Assembly (NCBI RefSeq): GCF_018917525.1
Contig: NZ_JAHLOS010000006.1
Coordinates: 1 to 64,000 of the forward strand
DNA from: Enterococcus raffinosus
Lineage (GTDB): Bacteria > Bacillota > Bacilli > Lactobacillales > Enterococcaceae
Length of the DNA: 64,000 nt
Reading direction: 5' to 3'
Part shown: piece after piece, positions 39,499-49,296 of the stretch
Position numbering within the stretch: the first letter of the stretch is position 1
Layout: the number at the start of each line of letters is the position of its first letter
The notes under the pieces: model-generated
Databases searched by the model: none
Told to the model about the DNA's origin: nothing
Seen by the model: only the letters and a program-made list of their open reading frames with translations
Position numbers and translations under genes: made by a program

Positions 39499-41784
39499 AT
39501 GGCTAATCCCTCACGTTCGCAGAAAAAAAAGCGGACCTCTCAAGGAAAGGAACCTAAACCAAAAGTTAAAAAGAATCGCCATATCGGGCTGAAAATTGCG
39601 ATTGCAATCGTTGGGTTGCTTTGCGTCGCATTACTCACTGGTATCGGAATCTTTTTCTACTATGTAAAGGATGCACCGACCTTAACCGAAAAGAAATTAG
39701 AAGCGACAGTTTCTTCTAAGCTTTTTGACAGTGATGGAAATATTTTTGAAGACCTTGGTGCTGAAAAGCGTGAAAAGGTCAGCGCGAATAAAATTCCGCA
39801 AGAATTAGACGATGCGATTGTTTCAGTCGAAGATCGTCGTTTTTTCAAGCACAACGGTGTTGACCCAGTCCGAATCGCAGGATCAGCGTTACACAACCTC
39901 ACTAACAAAGGCGGACTGCAAGGTGGTAGTACCTTAACCCAGCAGCTAGTTAAGCTTTCCTTCTTTTCAACAACGACTGAAGAAGCGGACAAAACGCTGC
40001 GTCGAAAAGCACAAGAAGCCTGGTTGGCTATCCAGTTAGAGAAAAAACACTCGAAGCAAGAAATCTTAACCTACTATATTAATAAGGTGTATATGGCCAA
40101 TGGTCTATATGGAATGGAGACGGCTGCTGAAACTTATTTCGGTAAGGAATTACAGCATTTAACCATCGCACAAACAGCATTATTAGCTGGCATGCCGCAA
40201 GCACCTAATTCCTATGATCCTTATAAACATCCAGAGGCTGCAAAAGAACGTCGCGATACAGTACTCTATACCATGCTGAATAATAAAAAGCTCTCTCAAA
40301 AAGATTACGATGCCGCAATCAATGAACCGATTGACCAAGGGCTATTGCCTTTAGAAACAGACAATCAGGAACGTAAGGTCGCTGACAATTATGTCAAAGA
40401 AGTGATTGCCCAAGTCGAAGACAAAACGGGCAAAAATGTTTACACTGACGGCTTAGATATCTATACAAATCTGGACACTGACGCACAAAATCGACTTTAT
40501 TCGATCGTAAATGGTGATGAATATGTCCAATATCCCGATGAGGATTTACAAATAGCTGCCACGCTTGTAGATAGTGAAACTGGAAAAGTAACTGCTCAAA
40601 TTGGTGGACGAAACATTGCCGATGATGTTTACTTAGGATTGAATCGTGCAGTAAGTACAAATCGCGACTTTGGGTCAACAGTTAAACCAATCACCGATTA
40701 CGGTCCAGCGATCGAATATGAGCAAAAATCTACTGGTGAACGAATTGATGACCAGCCTTATTATTATGAGGGAACGAAAACAGCGGTTAAGAACTGGGAC
40801 AACAGCTATCAAGGAAATATTACGTTGCGTCAAGCTTTGTATAATTCACGAAATGTCCCAGCTGTGAAGCTTTTCAATGAAGTTGGACCAGAAAATGTGT
40901 CGAAATTCTTGAAAAACTTAGGAATTCAATACAAAGAAATACAACAGGCTAATGCCATCTCAAGCAATACAGAAACACAAGACGGAACGAAATATGGAAT
41001 TTCCACAGAAAAAATGGCCGCAGCCTATGCTGCTTTTGCTAATGGTGGAACTTATAACGAGCCACTCTATATCAACAAAATTAAATATCAAGATGGCTCA
41101 GAACAAACCTTTGAAAACAAAGGAAAGAAAGCCATGGAGCCTTACACGGCTTATATGATTACAGACATGTTGAAAGACGTTATTACAAAAGGTACCGGAA
41201 CATACGCGCAGATTCCTAACCTATTCCAAGCGGGTAAAACAGGTACTTCTAACTATACAGATGATGAATTGGCCAAGATTCCACATTATGGATCGATCTC
41301 ACCAGATGTCATGTTTACTGGATATACGCCGCATTATTCTTTATCAATTTGGGCAGGCTATGACAAGCGATTGACACCAATAACCACACAATCGGAAAAT
41401 ATCGCACAAGACGTTTACCGTGAAATGATGAGTTATGTATCGCAGAATGTCTCAAATGAAGATTGGGTTATGCCAAATGATGTCTTAAGAATTGGAAACG
41501 AACTTTATGTCAAAGGTGCTTCATCAGTGCCGGCACCTAGCTATTCCTACCAAAGTTCTTTTTATAGCAGTAGTACTTTTAGTGCAACGACTAGTTCAAC
41601 TAGCAGTGTAGAATCGGAATCTAGTTTCTCAGAATCGTCAACAGTGACGCCGCCAGCAAGCAGCAGTGCTCCACCTGCCAGCTCAACACCGACGCCGTCT
41701 TCATCTGCTGAACCTCAGCCGTCTCAACCGTCATCTAGTGATCAACCTACTCAGACGCCGGCTGTGCAAAACGATCAACAATGA
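39499..41784 (+). CDS. pbp1A: Class A penicillin-binding protein 1A
   Basis: This bifunctional enzyme polymerises and cross-links peptidoglycan. The 761-aa protein has a basic cytoplasmic tail, one membrane helix (about 32-55), a GT51 domain with VEDRRFFKHNGVDP and GGSTLTQQLVKLSFF, and a transpeptidase domain with the SxxK motif STVK near residue 393 and KTGTSN near 580. The last 100 residues are a Ser/Thr/Pro-rich tail. The ATG follows AAAGGAG, which is formed by the last codons of recU. GpsB, encoded nearby, is a likely partner. Confidence 0.96.
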   Translation: MANPSRSQKKKRTSQGKEPKPKVKKNRHIGLKIAIAIVGLLCVALLTGIGIFFYYVKDAPTLTEKKLEATVSSKLFDSDGNIFEDLGAEKREKVSANKIPQELDDAIVSVEDRRFFKHNGVDPVRIAGSALHNLTNKGGLQGGSTLTQQLVKLSFFSTTTEEADKTLRRKAQEAWLAIQLEKKHSKQEILTYYINKVYMANGLYGMETAAETYFGKELQHLTIAQTALLAGMPQAPNSYDPYKHPEAAKERRDTVLYTMLNNKKLSQKDYDAAINEPIDQGLLPLETDNQERKVADNYVKEVIAQVEDKTGKNVYTDGLDIYTNLDTDAQNRLYSIVNGDEYVQYPDEDLQIAATLVDSETGKVTAQIGGRNIADDVYLGLNRAVSTNRDFGSTVKPITDYGPAIEYEQKSTGERIDDQPYYYEGTKTAVKNWDNSYQGNITLRQALYNSRNVPAVKLFNEVGPENVSKFLKNLGIQYKEIQQANAISSNTETQDGTKYGISTEKMAAAYAAFANGGTYNEPLYINKIKYQDGSEQTFENKGKKAMEPYTAYMITDMLKDVITKGTGTYAQIPNLFQAGKTGTSNYTDDELAKIPHYGSISPDVMFTGYTPHYSLSIWAGYDKRLTPITTQSENIAQDVYREMMSYVSQNVSNEDWVMPNDVLRIGNELYVKGASSVPAPSYSYQSSFYSSSTFSATTSSTSSVESESSFSESSTVTPPASSSAPPASSTPTPSSSAEPQPSQPSSSDQPTQTPAVQNDQQ

Positions 41785-41796
41785 TCAATTAATTAG

Positions 41797-41833
41797 AAAA
41801 AGCCGCTCGATTTATTTTCGAGCGGCTTTTAGT
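41797..41833. terminator. Bidirectional terminator, pbp1A / nth
   Basis: AAAGCCGCTCGA pairs with CGAGCGGCTTTT, with A and T runs outside. The nth stop codon (41812) lies in the loop. Confidence 0.9.
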
Positions 41834-42465
41834 CTGTCTTTTCCTTCTTGACACATATCTAGTAAAGGACAAATTTCACATTTCGGGGAACGAGCGGTGC
41901 AATGATAGCGCCCAAAGAAAATTAACGTATGATGACTTTTGACCCACAACTCTTTTGGTATTTTGCGCATCAAAGTTGCTTCCACTTCAGTCACAGAAGC
42001 GCTCAATTTGCAAATCCTTAAACGTTTGGTCACTCGTTCAACATGAGTATCAACCGCAATTGCAGGTACACCAAAAGCATCGCCAAGAACCACGTTCGCT
42101 GTCTTTCGCCCAACTCCTGGTAATTTAATTAACTCCTCACGAGAATTTGGCACAACACCATTGTAATTATCTAGCAGCATCTGTGCACAAGCTTTGATGT
42201 TCTTCGCTTTATTACGATACAAACCAATCATTTTGATCTTCTCGATGATATCTTCTATTGGTGCTTGAGCTAATGCCTCTGGTGTAGGATAAGCCTTAAA
42301 AAGTGCTGGCGTCGCCTTGTTCACTGAAACATCTGTTGCTTGAGCGCTTAGAATAACTGCGATCAATAATTGAAATGGTGAATCAGAATGAAGCTCTCCA
42401 ACCGCATCCGGAAACATGTCGTACATTCGCGACAATGCCTCCATCGTTTTCTCTTTGCTAAGCAT
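41812..42465 (-). CDS. nth: Endonuclease III
   Basis: Nth is a DNA glycosylase/AP lyase that removes oxidised pyrimidines. The 217-aa protein has the helix-hairpin-helix LPGVGRKTANVVL with the catalytic Lys, the Asp in AVDTHVERV, and a [4Fe-4S] site C-x6-C-x2-C-x5-C near the C-terminus. Its ATG overlaps the dnaD stop by 8 bp. The dnaD-nth pairing is conserved in Bacillota. Confidence 0.97.
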   Translation of the reverse strand: MLSKEKTMEALSRMYDMFPDAVGELHSDSPFQLLIAVILSAQATDVSVNKATPALFKAYPTPEALAQAPIEDIIEKIKMIGLYRNKAKNIKACAQMLLDNYNGVVPNSREELIKLPGVGRKTANVVLGDAFGVPAIAVDTHVERVTKRLRICKLSASVTEVEATLMRKIPKELWVKSHHTLIFFGRYHCTARSPKCEICPLLDMCQEGKDRLKAARK

Positions 42466-43171
42466 CGGGATCTTTCCTTTCTAACCAATTGTATAAAGAG
42501 ACTTTTGGCAATTCTTCAGATTGCTTTTGTTCCTCTTCTTTTTGCAGCATAATTTGTTTTCGTCGTCGTTGCTCTTCTTCTACTTGAGCTTTAGATCGAA
42601 TATTCTTCTTTTCCCAGCTTTGAAGGACTGTCTCAATATATTTAAAATTGTAGGCCTGATTCAAGACGGCTTCTTGTAACGCTAGTTCGATCAGTGAGGG
42701 TGAATACTGATCATCGTTCAGCCAGTAGCCGATTTTTTGGTACTCAATTGGTGATAATGGCCGACCGAATTCCTGTTCAAAGGAGCGCAGCATTTTCTTT
42801 TGTGCTGCCAAATCATTTTCTTCTTCCGCTTCGAAGCGTTGTTGTTCTTTCAACACGTCCAATTTTTCAAATGCTGGGAGTAAATTATAATGATCGCTTT
42901 GTCTTCCCTGTTCATCTAATGCAGTCTCAAGCGAGACAAACTCCTTTTCAACCAGCGTGTTCAAAGCAGCATAGATTTTTTCGGTCGTACTCCCCATATT
43001 TTGAGCAATTAAAGTCAGATCAGGAAAATCTTCACCAGCTTGATGAGACGCGTAAAGTTGCAGCCATAGCATAAACTCATTCGTATTTAGCCCAAGTTTA
43101 GTATAATTTTGCAAAAGCAGATTGGAGATTGTCGTCTCTCCACCTGACAAATATTCTTTCAATGAAATCAT
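42458..43171 (-). CDS. dnaD: DnaD family replication protein
   Basis: DnaD takes part in loading the replicative helicase during primosome assembly. The 237-aa protein has a winged-helix DDBH1 domain (about 1-100), and a DDBH2 domain (about 120-200) ending in YNFKYIETVLQSWEKKNI, the conserved YxxxIL-W pattern. The tail is rich in Glu and Lys. The ATG reading MISLKEYL was chosen because GGAGG lies 7 nt upstream. It overlaps nth. Confidence 0.94.
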   Translation of the reverse strand: MISLKEYLSGGETTISNLLLQNYTKLGLNTNEFMLWLQLYASHQAGEDFPDLTLIAQNMGSTTEKIYAALNTLVEKEFVSLETALDEQGRQSDHYNLLPAFEKLDVLKEQQRFEAEEENDLAAQKKMLRSFEQEFGRPLSPIEYQKIGYWLNDDQYSPSLIELALQEAVLNQAYNFKYIETVLQSWEKKNIRSKAQVEEEQRRRKQIMLQKEEEQKQSEELPKVSLYNWLERKDPDA

Positions 43172-43248
43172 TAGAAATCCTCCATTCACTTTTTTAGTTT
43201 ACACTAAAAAAAGAGGAAGTCCAATACTAGTGAACCGTTCTTAATAAG

Positions 43249-43281
43249 CAAAAAAACAGGAAGGTCTCCCCTCCTGTCGTT
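43249..43281 (-). terminator. nox terminator
   Basis: ACAGGAGGGGAGACCTTCCTGT hairpin, followed by TTTTTTT on the minus strand. Confidence 0.85.
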
Positions 43282-43284
43282 GCA

Positions 43285-44628
43285 TTATTCTGCTTCAGCT
43301 AATGCCGCTTGCGCTAAGATATTCAAGTAGTTCCACGGACGGTCAAAGTGAGGTTGGAAGAAGAAATCTTGTAAAGCAAGATCTTCTAGCGTCATCCCAT
43401 TTTGGATGGCTATGGATAATGTGTTAGCTGATTGAGTAATATCGTATTTAGATAGGAATTGAGCACCCAAAATCTTATTGGTACCTTTTTCTGAGACGAT
43501 TTCCATTAAGACTTTTTCCGTTGTCGGCATAAACTCAGGACGATAATTGTCTTCGATCACCGTGACGTTAGCATCAATTCCATTTAAGGCGGCACTTTCT
43601 TTCGTTAATCCAGTTGAACCAATCGTCCAGCCAAATAAATAAAGTCCTGATGTCCCTTGTGTTCCGCGATACTTCATTTTTTGTTCAACTAAGTTTTGTC
43701 CAACCAGCATTCCTTGACGGACAGCGTTAGTTGCTAACGGAATATATTGATCTTGTCCTGTTGGGTTATAGTGAACAACTGTTGAATCCCCAGCTGAAAA
43801 GATATCTGGATCGCTTGATTGCATGTATTCGTTGACTTTAATTGCTCCACTTGGCAACATATCAACTTTTCCTTTAAGCAATTCTGTGTTCGGACGGAAG
43901 CCTACACATAAAATGACCATGTCAGCTTCAAACTCTTTGCTTGCTGTTACGACTTTTTTCACTGAACCAGTTTCGTCAGCGACAAATTCTTGAACGTTTT
44001 CTCCTAATGCTAATGTAACACCACGATCAACGAGTTCCTTTTCTAAACGACTTGTAAAAGGTTCGTCTAAGTATTTATTCAGGATTCGTGATAACCCATC
44101 AATCAATGTTACTTCTTTACCAGATTCAGCAAATGCTTCAACTAATTCAATTCCAATGTACCCACCACCGACAACAACGACTTTCTTTGCATCTTTGGCT
44201 TGTTCAATGATGACATTTGCTTGGTTATAGTTTTTACATAAAAGAATATTCTCAGAGTCGATTCCTTTGATTGGCGGAATAATTGGCCAAGAACCTGTTG
44301 TAACGACTAATTTATCATAATCGACAATTTTTTCTTCGTTCGTTTTCAAATCTTTTGCTGTTACTTTTTTTGCATCTGTATCAATGTTTGTTACATCGTG
44401 TTCCATGTTCACTTTTGCACCTAAAGAAGCAAGTTCCTCAGGGTTAGAATAAAATAAACCTGCTGGATCCTTGACAACCCCACCTACGTATAAAGCGATT
44501 CCACAAGATAAGAAAGAAACGTTATCATTCCGCTCAAACACTGTTACTTCTGCATCTGGGTGATTTGCTAAAATATTTTTAACGGCCGCGGTACCGGCAT
44601 GTGTACATCCTACTACTACTACTTTCAT
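43285..44628 (-). CDS. nox: H2O-forming NADH oxidase
   Basis: Nox reduces O2 to water with NADH, regenerating NAD+ in aerated cells. The 447-aa FAD enzyme has the N-terminal GCTHAGTAAV dinucleotide motif, the redox-active Cys42 in SFLSCGIALY, a second Rossmann motif VVVVGGGYIGIELVEAF, and the C-terminal dimer domain. It follows the enterococcal Nox sequence much more closely than the peroxidase Npr. The ATG reading MKVVVVG was chosen, with GTGGGATGACA upstream. It is monocistronic. Confidence 0.95.
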   Translation of the reverse strand: MKVVVVGCTHAGTAAVKNILANHPDAEVTVFERNDNVSFLSCGIALYVGGVVKDPAGLFYSNPEELASLGAKVNMEHDVTNIDTDAKKVTAKDLKTNEEKIVDYDKLVVTTGSWPIIPPIKGIDSENILLCKNYNQANVIIEQAKDAKKVVVVGGGYIGIELVEAFAESGKEVTLIDGLSRILNKYLDEPFTSRLEKELVDRGVTLALGENVQEFVADETGSVKKVVTASKEFEADMVILCVGFRPNTELLKGKVDMLPSGAIKVNEYMQSSDPDIFSAGDSTVVHYNPTGQDQYIPLATNAVRQGMLVGQNLVEQKMKYRGTQGTSGLYLFGWTIGSTGLTKESAALNGIDANVTVIEDNYRPEFMPTTEKVLMEIVSEKGTNKILGAQFLSKYDITQSANTLSIAIQNGMTLEDLALQDFFFQPHFDRPWNYLNILAQAALAEAE

Positions 44629-44676
44629 TGTCATCCCACTTTCGTTGATTCGTTTTTTGTTTGCAATCTTTTGCAC

Positions 44677-45160
44677 AAGGACAGTATAACAGAATTTATA
44701 TTCTGTCTAAATTATTTTGCTCACAAATAAACACTTTTCTTTTAAATCACGATTTTTTACAAGCGTGTTAAAAATCTTTATCAGATAAATATATTATGTA
44801 AACAAGAGGGTTTGTATCTCTAGCCTTTTTTAAATACTAAATTATTTATGACAAACAAAAAGGTATCGCGAACTCCCTCAGCTTTTGAGCGCCAAGTATT
44901 GTTCCACATCAGCTTTATCAGCAATAAGACCCAAATAGCCAAGAGACACAGTGATCAAAGAGACCTGATGTTGATTAGTGCCTAAACGGACTTCTAAAAT
45001 TTCGAAATATTTTTGCTTATTGCCGATATGCTAGTTCTGCTTAATGGCGTTTAACAGTAACTATATACGTAGCTTGCGTAGAAAAGCTCGTTCGTGAAGC
45101 CGGATATGCCTGCCGCAAAGTGATTTATTCATGTAAAAATTTTATAACTACTTTATAGTC
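44677..45160. other. Long intergenic region upstream of nox with a possible gene remnant
   Basis: About 480 nt between nox and the tkt terminator. It holds the nox promoter region and a protein-like decayed frame (44878-45030, listed separately). No RNA element was recognised. Confidence 0.5.
44878..45030 (-). pseudogene. Possible gene remnant of about 50 codons
   Basis: Between a TAG at 45033 and a TGA at 44880 the minus strand reads KYFEILEVRLGTNQHQVSLI and continues with about 24 more residues of ordinary protein-like composition ending ADVEQYLALKS. No in-frame ATG or ribosome site exists, and upstream in-frame sequence is broken by further stops. It looks like the tail of a decayed gene. 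The family is not recognised. Confidence 0.3.
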
Positions 45161-45196
45161 AAAAAAACTGAGAAGAAAGAATTCTCCTCAGTTTCG
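45161..45196 (-). terminator. tkt terminator
   Basis: AACTGAGGAGAA pairs with TTCTTCTCAGTT and is followed by TTTTTTT on the minus strand. Confidence 0.85.
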
Positions 45197-45206
45197 AAAT
45201 ATTTTT

Positions 45207-47201
45207 TTATAATTCGTTGAAAGTATTTACTACATTATCAACAGTGAAGCCGAATTGTTCTAGAACAAAACCGCCAGGTGCAGAAGCGCCAAAGTGATCG
45301 ATTCCGATCATCTTACCTTCTGAACCGATATAACGTTCCCAACCAAATGGCGAAGCTGCTTCAATTGCGACACGTTTTGTCACTGCTTTTGGTAAAACAG
45401 ATTCTTTGTAAGCTTCATCTTGTGCTTCAAATAAGTCAAAGCTTGGAAGAGAAACAACAGAAACGTCTTTTCCTTGAGCTTTTAATTCTTTTTGCGCTTC
45501 AACAGCTAAGTTCACTTCAGAACCAGTGGCAATAAGGATACCTTCTGGTATATCTGACTCAGCTTTAGAAATTACATAACCGCCTTTAGCTACGCCGTCT
45601 TTCGCGATATCTTTACTGTTAGGTAAGACAGGCAAGTTTTGTCGACTTAATACTAGGATTGTTGGTTTGTTTTTCGTTTCTAATGCTTGAATCCAAGCAG
45701 CAGATGTTTCATTGCCATCAGCCGGACGAATCACTTGTACATTTGGCATGCAGCGAACGCTTGCTAATTGTTCGATTGGTTCATGAGTTGGTCCATCTTC
45801 ACCAACAGCTACTGAATCATGTGTTAATACGTAAATGACAGGTAAATTCTGGATCGCTGACATCCGAACTGCTGGACGTAAGTAATCTGTAAAGACGAAG
45901 AATGTTCCGCCATATACGCGTGTTCCGCCATGTAAATGAATTCCGTTCATAGCACTTGCCATCGCGAATTCGCGAACACCAAACCAAATATTACGGCCTT
46001 CATAAGAGCCTGGTTGGAATTCCGCTTCATCAGCAATTGTTGTGTTGTTTGAACCAGAGAGATCGGCTGATCCGCCCCATACGTTTGGAACAGCTTTAGC
46101 AATTGCTTGGATCGCATCTTTACTTGATACACGACTTGCTTGTGCTGTACCTTCTTCATAAACTGGTAAAGCATCCTCCCAATTTTCTGGAAGCTCACCG
46201 GCAAACGCTGCTTTGAATTGTTTAGCTAATTCAGGATGGGCTTTTTCATAGTTTGCGAACATCGCATCCCAGTCCGCTTCTGTTTTAGCACCTTTATCAT
46301 TGATTTCTTCTTTGAAACGTTTTGCTACTTCTTCTGGAACTGTGAAATCAGGATATTCCCAACCGTAGACAGCCTTCGCAGCATCGATTCCATCTTGTCC
46401 GATTGGAGCACCGTGAACTGCTGATGTGCCTTCTTTTGGTGAACCAAAACCGATGACTGTTTTGATCTCGATCAATGTAGGTTTATCCGTTTCAGCTTTC
46501 GCTTCATCAATGGCTTTAGAGATTGCTTCTAAATCATTGCCATCCTTAACTAAGATATGTTGCCAACCATACGCTTCATAACGAGCGCCGACATTTTCAG
46601 TGAAGGCCTTTGATGTAGGGCCATCTAATGAAATATCATTTGAATCGTACAATACGATTAATTTACCGAGTTTCATATGACCAGCCATAGAGCTTGCTTC
46701 CCCGGAAACACCTTCCATTAGGTCGCCATCGCCACAGAGTGCGTAAGTATAATGATCCATTACGTTGAAGCTATCGCGATTATAAGTGGCTGCTAAATGA
46801 GCTTCAGCCATCGCCATACCCACAGAAGTTGAAATACCTTGACCTAGAGGACCTGAAGTTGCTTCAACACCATCTGTATGCTGATATTCAGGATGTCCTG
46901 GAGTTTTACTTTCCCATTGACGGAAGTTTTTTAAATCGTCAATCGTCACTTGATAGCCTGCCAAATGCAGCAAGCTGTAAAGCATTGCGGAACCATGACC
47001 CGCTGATAAAATGAAACGGTCGCGGTTTGGCCAGTTTAATGATGTTGCTGGATTGACGTTCAAATGCTTCGTCCATAAAGCATAAGCCATTGGAGCTGCA
47101 CCCATCGGTAACCCTGGATGTCCTGAGTTTGCCTTTTGAATTGCTTCAATACTTAACGTTCTGATTGTGTTTACACCTAGTTGATCGATTTTGTCGAACA
47201 A
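45207..47201 (-). CDS. tkt: Transketolase
   Basis: This thiamine-diphosphate enzyme transfers two-carbon units in the pentose phosphate pathway. The 664-aa length is standard. The ThDP motif [32 protein letters not shown] lies near residues 155-186; PGHPE, GPLGQG, the Glu-containing FGVREFAMA and the central [15 protein letters not shown] are also present. AAGGAGGAAC precedes the ATG. It is monocistronic with its own terminator. Confidence 0.97.
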   Translation of the reverse strand: MFDKIDQLGVNTIRTLSIEAIQKANSGHPGLPMGAAPMAYALWTKHLNVNPATSLNWPNRDRFILSAGHGSAMLYSLLHLAGYQVTIDDLKNFRQWESKTPGHPEYQHTDGVEATSGPLGQGISTSVGMAMAEAHLAATYNRDSFNVMDHYTYALCGDGDLMEGVSGEASSMAGHMKLGKLIVLYDSNDISLDGPTSKAFTENVGARYEAYGWQHILVKDGNDLEAISKAIDEAKAETDKPTLIEIKTVIGFGSPKEGTSAVHGAPIGQDGIDAAKAVYGWEYPDFTVPEEVAKRFKEEINDKGAKTEADWDAMFANYEKAHPELAKQFKAAFAGELPENWEDALPVYEEGTAQASRVSSKDAIQAIAKAVPNVWGGSADLSGSNNTTIADEAEFQPGSYEGRNIWFGVREFAMASAMNGIHLHGGTRVYGGTFFVFTDYLRPAVRMSAIQNLPVIYVLTHDSVAVGEDGPTHEPIEQLASVRCMPNVQVIRPADGNETSAAWIQALETKNKPTILVLSRQNLPVLPNSKDIAKDGVAKGGYVISKAESDIPEGILIATGSEVNLAVEAQKELKAQGKDVSVVSLPSFDLFEAQDEAYKESVLPKAVTKRVAIEAASPFGWERYIGSEGKMIGIDHFGASAPGGFVLEQFGFTVDNVVNTFNEL

Positions 47202-47294
47202 ATTAGTTCCTCCTTTTTGGTCATAAATACTTTAATTACAGATTCATTGTAACCGATTTATTTTAACATTTCAATCACTTAACCAGTAAAAGAT

Positions 47295-47537
47295 TTATTT
47301 TCTATTGTGCAGACCCTTTTCTTTTTGGATCTTCTTCAACTTCTCTGGTGTGACATCGTTTCCTTTAGGATCAACGACCTTCATTCCTTCGATGTGATGG
47401 CGCATGCCGCTGCGAAATGAAGCAATGTACTCTTCTCTTAGGACCTTCTGCTCATGAATCTCAGCGTCCGTTAAGCCGACCGTTTTCTTTTTCTTTGCTA
47501 GTTCATTAATGCGTGCGATTGTTTCATCGTTAATCAT
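47295..47537 (-). CDS. ynzC: DUF896 / YnzC-family protein
   Basis: An 80-aa protein of the DUF896 (YnzC) family: a two-helix N-terminal part with [19 protein letters not shown] and [24 protein letters not shown], then a basic disordered tail. AAAGAGGTGCTCAAG precedes the ATG at 47537; the frame further upstream lacks a site. It is divergent from lexA. In Bacillus ynzC belongs to the SOS-controlled yneA operon, and the LexA box at 47604-47617 lies upstream here too. Its function is unknown. Confidence 0.9.
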   Translation of the reverse strand: MINDETIARINELAKKKKTVGLTDAEIHEQKVLREEYIASFRSGMRHHIEGMKVVDPKGNDVTPEKLKKIQKEKGLHNRK

Positions 47538-47603
47538 CTTGAGCACCTCTTTTCCCCTTCTAATTATACATAAAAAAAAATAAGTTGAAAGTACCAAGAT
47601 ATA

Positions 47604-47617
47604 CGAACGCTTGTTTG
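47604..47617. promoter_or_regulatory. LexA operator between ynzC and lexA
   Basis: CGAACGCTTGTTTG matches the Gram-positive SOS box CGAAC-N4-GTTCG with one change. It overlaps the lexA -35 region (TTGTTT, then TATGCT 16 bp later) and may also act on the divergent ynzC promoter. Confidence 0.85.
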
Positions 47618-47669
47618 ATTTGTTTGGATAACTATGCTACACTAAAAAAAACGAAAGAAGGTGCGGGCA

Positions 47670-48293
47670 TTGGCAAGAAGAACGGAAACAAAACAACTAG
47701 AAGTTTTACGTTTCATTCATGAACGCGTTGAAGATAAAGGTTATCCACCCACTGTTAGAGAAATTGGAGAGGCTGTGAATCTTTCATCTACTTCTACGGT
47801 TCATGGACATTTATCACGATTAGAAAAAAAAGGTTGGATCCAACGCGACCCAACAAAACCTAGAGCAATTGAATTAACCATTAATGGATTAGAAAAAATC
47901 GGAGTGGCTCCGCAAGTTATTCCTATGTTAGGGGTCGTTACTGCCGGTGAACCTATTTTAGCAGTAGAAGAAGCTTCAGACTTCTTTCCTGTTCCCCCAG
48001 ATCTATCAAGTGAAGAAGGCAGCTTGTTCATGTTGACGATTCGTGGTGAAAGTATGATCAACGCAGGCATCTATGATGGTGATCATGTCATCGTCAGAAA
48101 ACAATCAACGGCCACAAACGGTGAGATCGTGATTGCTATGACGGATGAGAATGAAGCCACCTGTAAGAGATTTTATCGCGAAGCTGATCACATCCGCTTA
48201 CAACCTGAAAATGATGAGTTAGCACCATTGATTTATGACAATGTTTCTATTCTTGGAAAAGTCGTGGGTTTGTACCGAAACCATATTTATTAA
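47670..48293 (+). CDS. lexA: LexA repressor
   Basis: LexA represses the SOS regulon and self-cleaves when RecA is activated. The 207-aa protein has an N-terminal winged helix ([20 protein letters not shown]) and a C-terminal S24 peptidase domain. The cleavage site is Ala92-Gly93 in VTAGEP, the catalytic Ser is Ser128 in GESM and the Lys is Lys166 in ATCKRF. It starts with TTG, 8 nt after AAGG; an in-frame GTG three codons earlier overlaps the site. It is autoregulated through the operator upstream. Confidence 0.95.
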   Translation: MARRTETKQLEVLRFIHERVEDKGYPPTVREIGEAVNLSSTSTVHGHLSRLEKKGWIQRDPTKPRAIELTINGLEKIGVAPQVIPMLGVVTAGEPILAVEEASDFFPVPPDLSSEEGSLFMLTIRGESMINAGIYDGDHVIVRKQSTATNGEIVIAMTDENEATCKRFYREADHIRLQPENDELAPLIYDNVSILGKVVGLYRNHIY

Positions 48294-48323
48294 TCGGAAT
48301 TGATTTCCGATTATTTTTTTCTT
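48291..48323 (+). terminator. lexA terminator
   Basis: AATCGGAA pairs with TTTCCGATT, followed by ATTTTTTTC. It insulates lexA from the next SOS promoter. Confidence 0.85.
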
Positions 48324-48371
48324 TACAAAACGAACAAACATTCGTATAATAGATATACAAACACACGTTCG
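48322..48371 (+). promoter_or_regulatory. Promoter with two LexA boxes
   Basis: TTTACA (48322-48327) and TATAAT (48345-48350) are spaced 17 bp. CGAACAAACATTCG (48331-48344) fills the spacer and CAAACACACGTTCG (48358-48371) lies at the transcription start. Each differs from the SOS box at one position. Tight SOS control is expected. Confidence 0.85.
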
Positions 48372-48398
48372 CGTATTTATATATAGGAGTGATTATTG

Positions 48399-48665
48399 AT
48401 GAAAGCAGTAAGAAGATTTGGTTTGATTATCGCTGTATTGTTGCTAGGATTATTGATCGGTAAGTTAGGTTCTTTAGCTACGGTCGTCATTTTCTCTGGT
48501 TTGTTTCTTGTCTGGTTCATGTTGTGGGATGAACGTAAGTATGCGCAGCATTATGCTGAGCGTCAATTCGATGAAGAAGAGTTCGAAGAAGAACAATACT
48601 ATAAGGAACCAGCCGAAGATTTTTATTACGTGACTTACGATCATCATTATCACAAGTCCGCATAA
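48399..48665 (+). CDS. SOS-controlled small membrane protein
   Basis: An 88-aa protein with a short basic N-terminus, a long hydrophobic region (about 8-45, one or two helices), then a strongly acidic tail with FDEEEFEEEQYY and a His/Tyr-rich end. AGGAGTG precedes the ATG. It occupies the place beside lexA where SOS-induced division inhibitors (YneA in Bacillus) are found, and has two LexA boxes, but it lacks a LysM domain and is not a YneA homologue that I can recognise. A role in damage-induced division arrest or envelope change is inference. Confidence 0.8.
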   Translation: MKAVRRFGLIIAVLLLGLLIGKLGSLATVVIFSGLFLVWFMLWDERKYAQHYAERQFDEEEFEEEQYYKEPAEDFYYVTYDHHYHKSA

Positions 48666-48671
48666 ATTAGT

Positions 48672-48712
48672 TATACGCTGCTAGATTCTCATCTGGCAGC
48701 TTTTTTTGCGTT
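48672..48712 (+). terminator. Terminator of the SOS small membrane protein gene
   Basis: GCTGCTAGA pairs with TCTGGCAGC, followed by TTTTTTT. Confidence 0.85.
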
Positions 48713-48730
48713 AAATTTGAAGGTGACCAC

Positions 48731-48768
48731 AAAAAAAGAGCTGAAGAATCTCTTCAACTCAAATTTTT
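48731..48768 (-). terminator. recJ-apt terminator
   Basis: GAGTTGAAGA pairs with TCTTCAGCTC, then TTTTTTT on the minus strand. Confidence 0.85.
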
Positions 48769-48769
48769 T

Positions 48770-49282
48770 CTAATAGTCCATCAAAGTTAAGATATCATAC
48801 CCTTGAATTTTATCGCGACCATGTAATTCTTCTAATTCAATTAAGAACGCACAACCAACTACAATGCCACCCAGCTTTTCAACTAGTTCGATCGTTGCCT
48901 TGATTGTTCCGCCAGTTGCCAATAGATCATCAGTAATTAGAACGCGTTGACCAGGTTGGATTGCATCGCTATGAATCGTTAGCGTGTCCGTCCCATATTC
49001 CTTCTCATATTCCACCTCGATCACTTCACGAGGTAATTTGCCAGGTTTGCGAACAGGGGCAAAACCTAACCCTAGTTCAAACGCCACTGGACAGCCTACG
49101 ATAAAGCCTCGAGCTTCTGGTCCGACAACCATGTCGATTTGTTTTTCTTTCGCGTAATTAACGATCTGTTTTGTTGCCTCACGATAAGCTTCACCGTCTG
49201 CCATGAGTGGTGAAATATCGCGGAAAACAATCCCTTTCTTTGGATAATCTGGGATACTAGCAATATAGTCTTTCAAATTCAT
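48770..49282 (-). CDS. apt: Adenine phosphoribosyltransferase
   Basis: Apt salvages adenine to AMP with PRPP. The 170-aa protein has the PRPP motif [22 protein letters not shown] near residues 118-139 and the substrate loop [11 protein letters not shown]. The ATG reading MNLKDYI was chosen because CTAGGAGGAAATACCGAA precedes it; the longer frame overlaps recJ. It lies 14 nt after recJ, the conserved recJ-apt order in Bacillota. Confidence 0.96.
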   Translation of the reverse strand: MNLKDYIASIPDYPKKGIVFRDISPLMADGEAYREATKQIVNYAKEKQIDMVVGPEARGFIVGCPVAFELGLGFAPVRKPGKLPREVIEVEYEKEYGTDTLTIHSDAIQPGQRVLITDDLLATGGTIKATIELVEKLGGIVVGCAFLIELEELHGRDKIQGYDILTLMDY

Positions 49283-49296
49283 TTCGGTATTTCCTC

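Noticed and set aside
42694-43074. 126-codon plus-strand frame opposite dnaD
   Set aside because: Shadow of dnaD; no ribosome site and no recognisable product.
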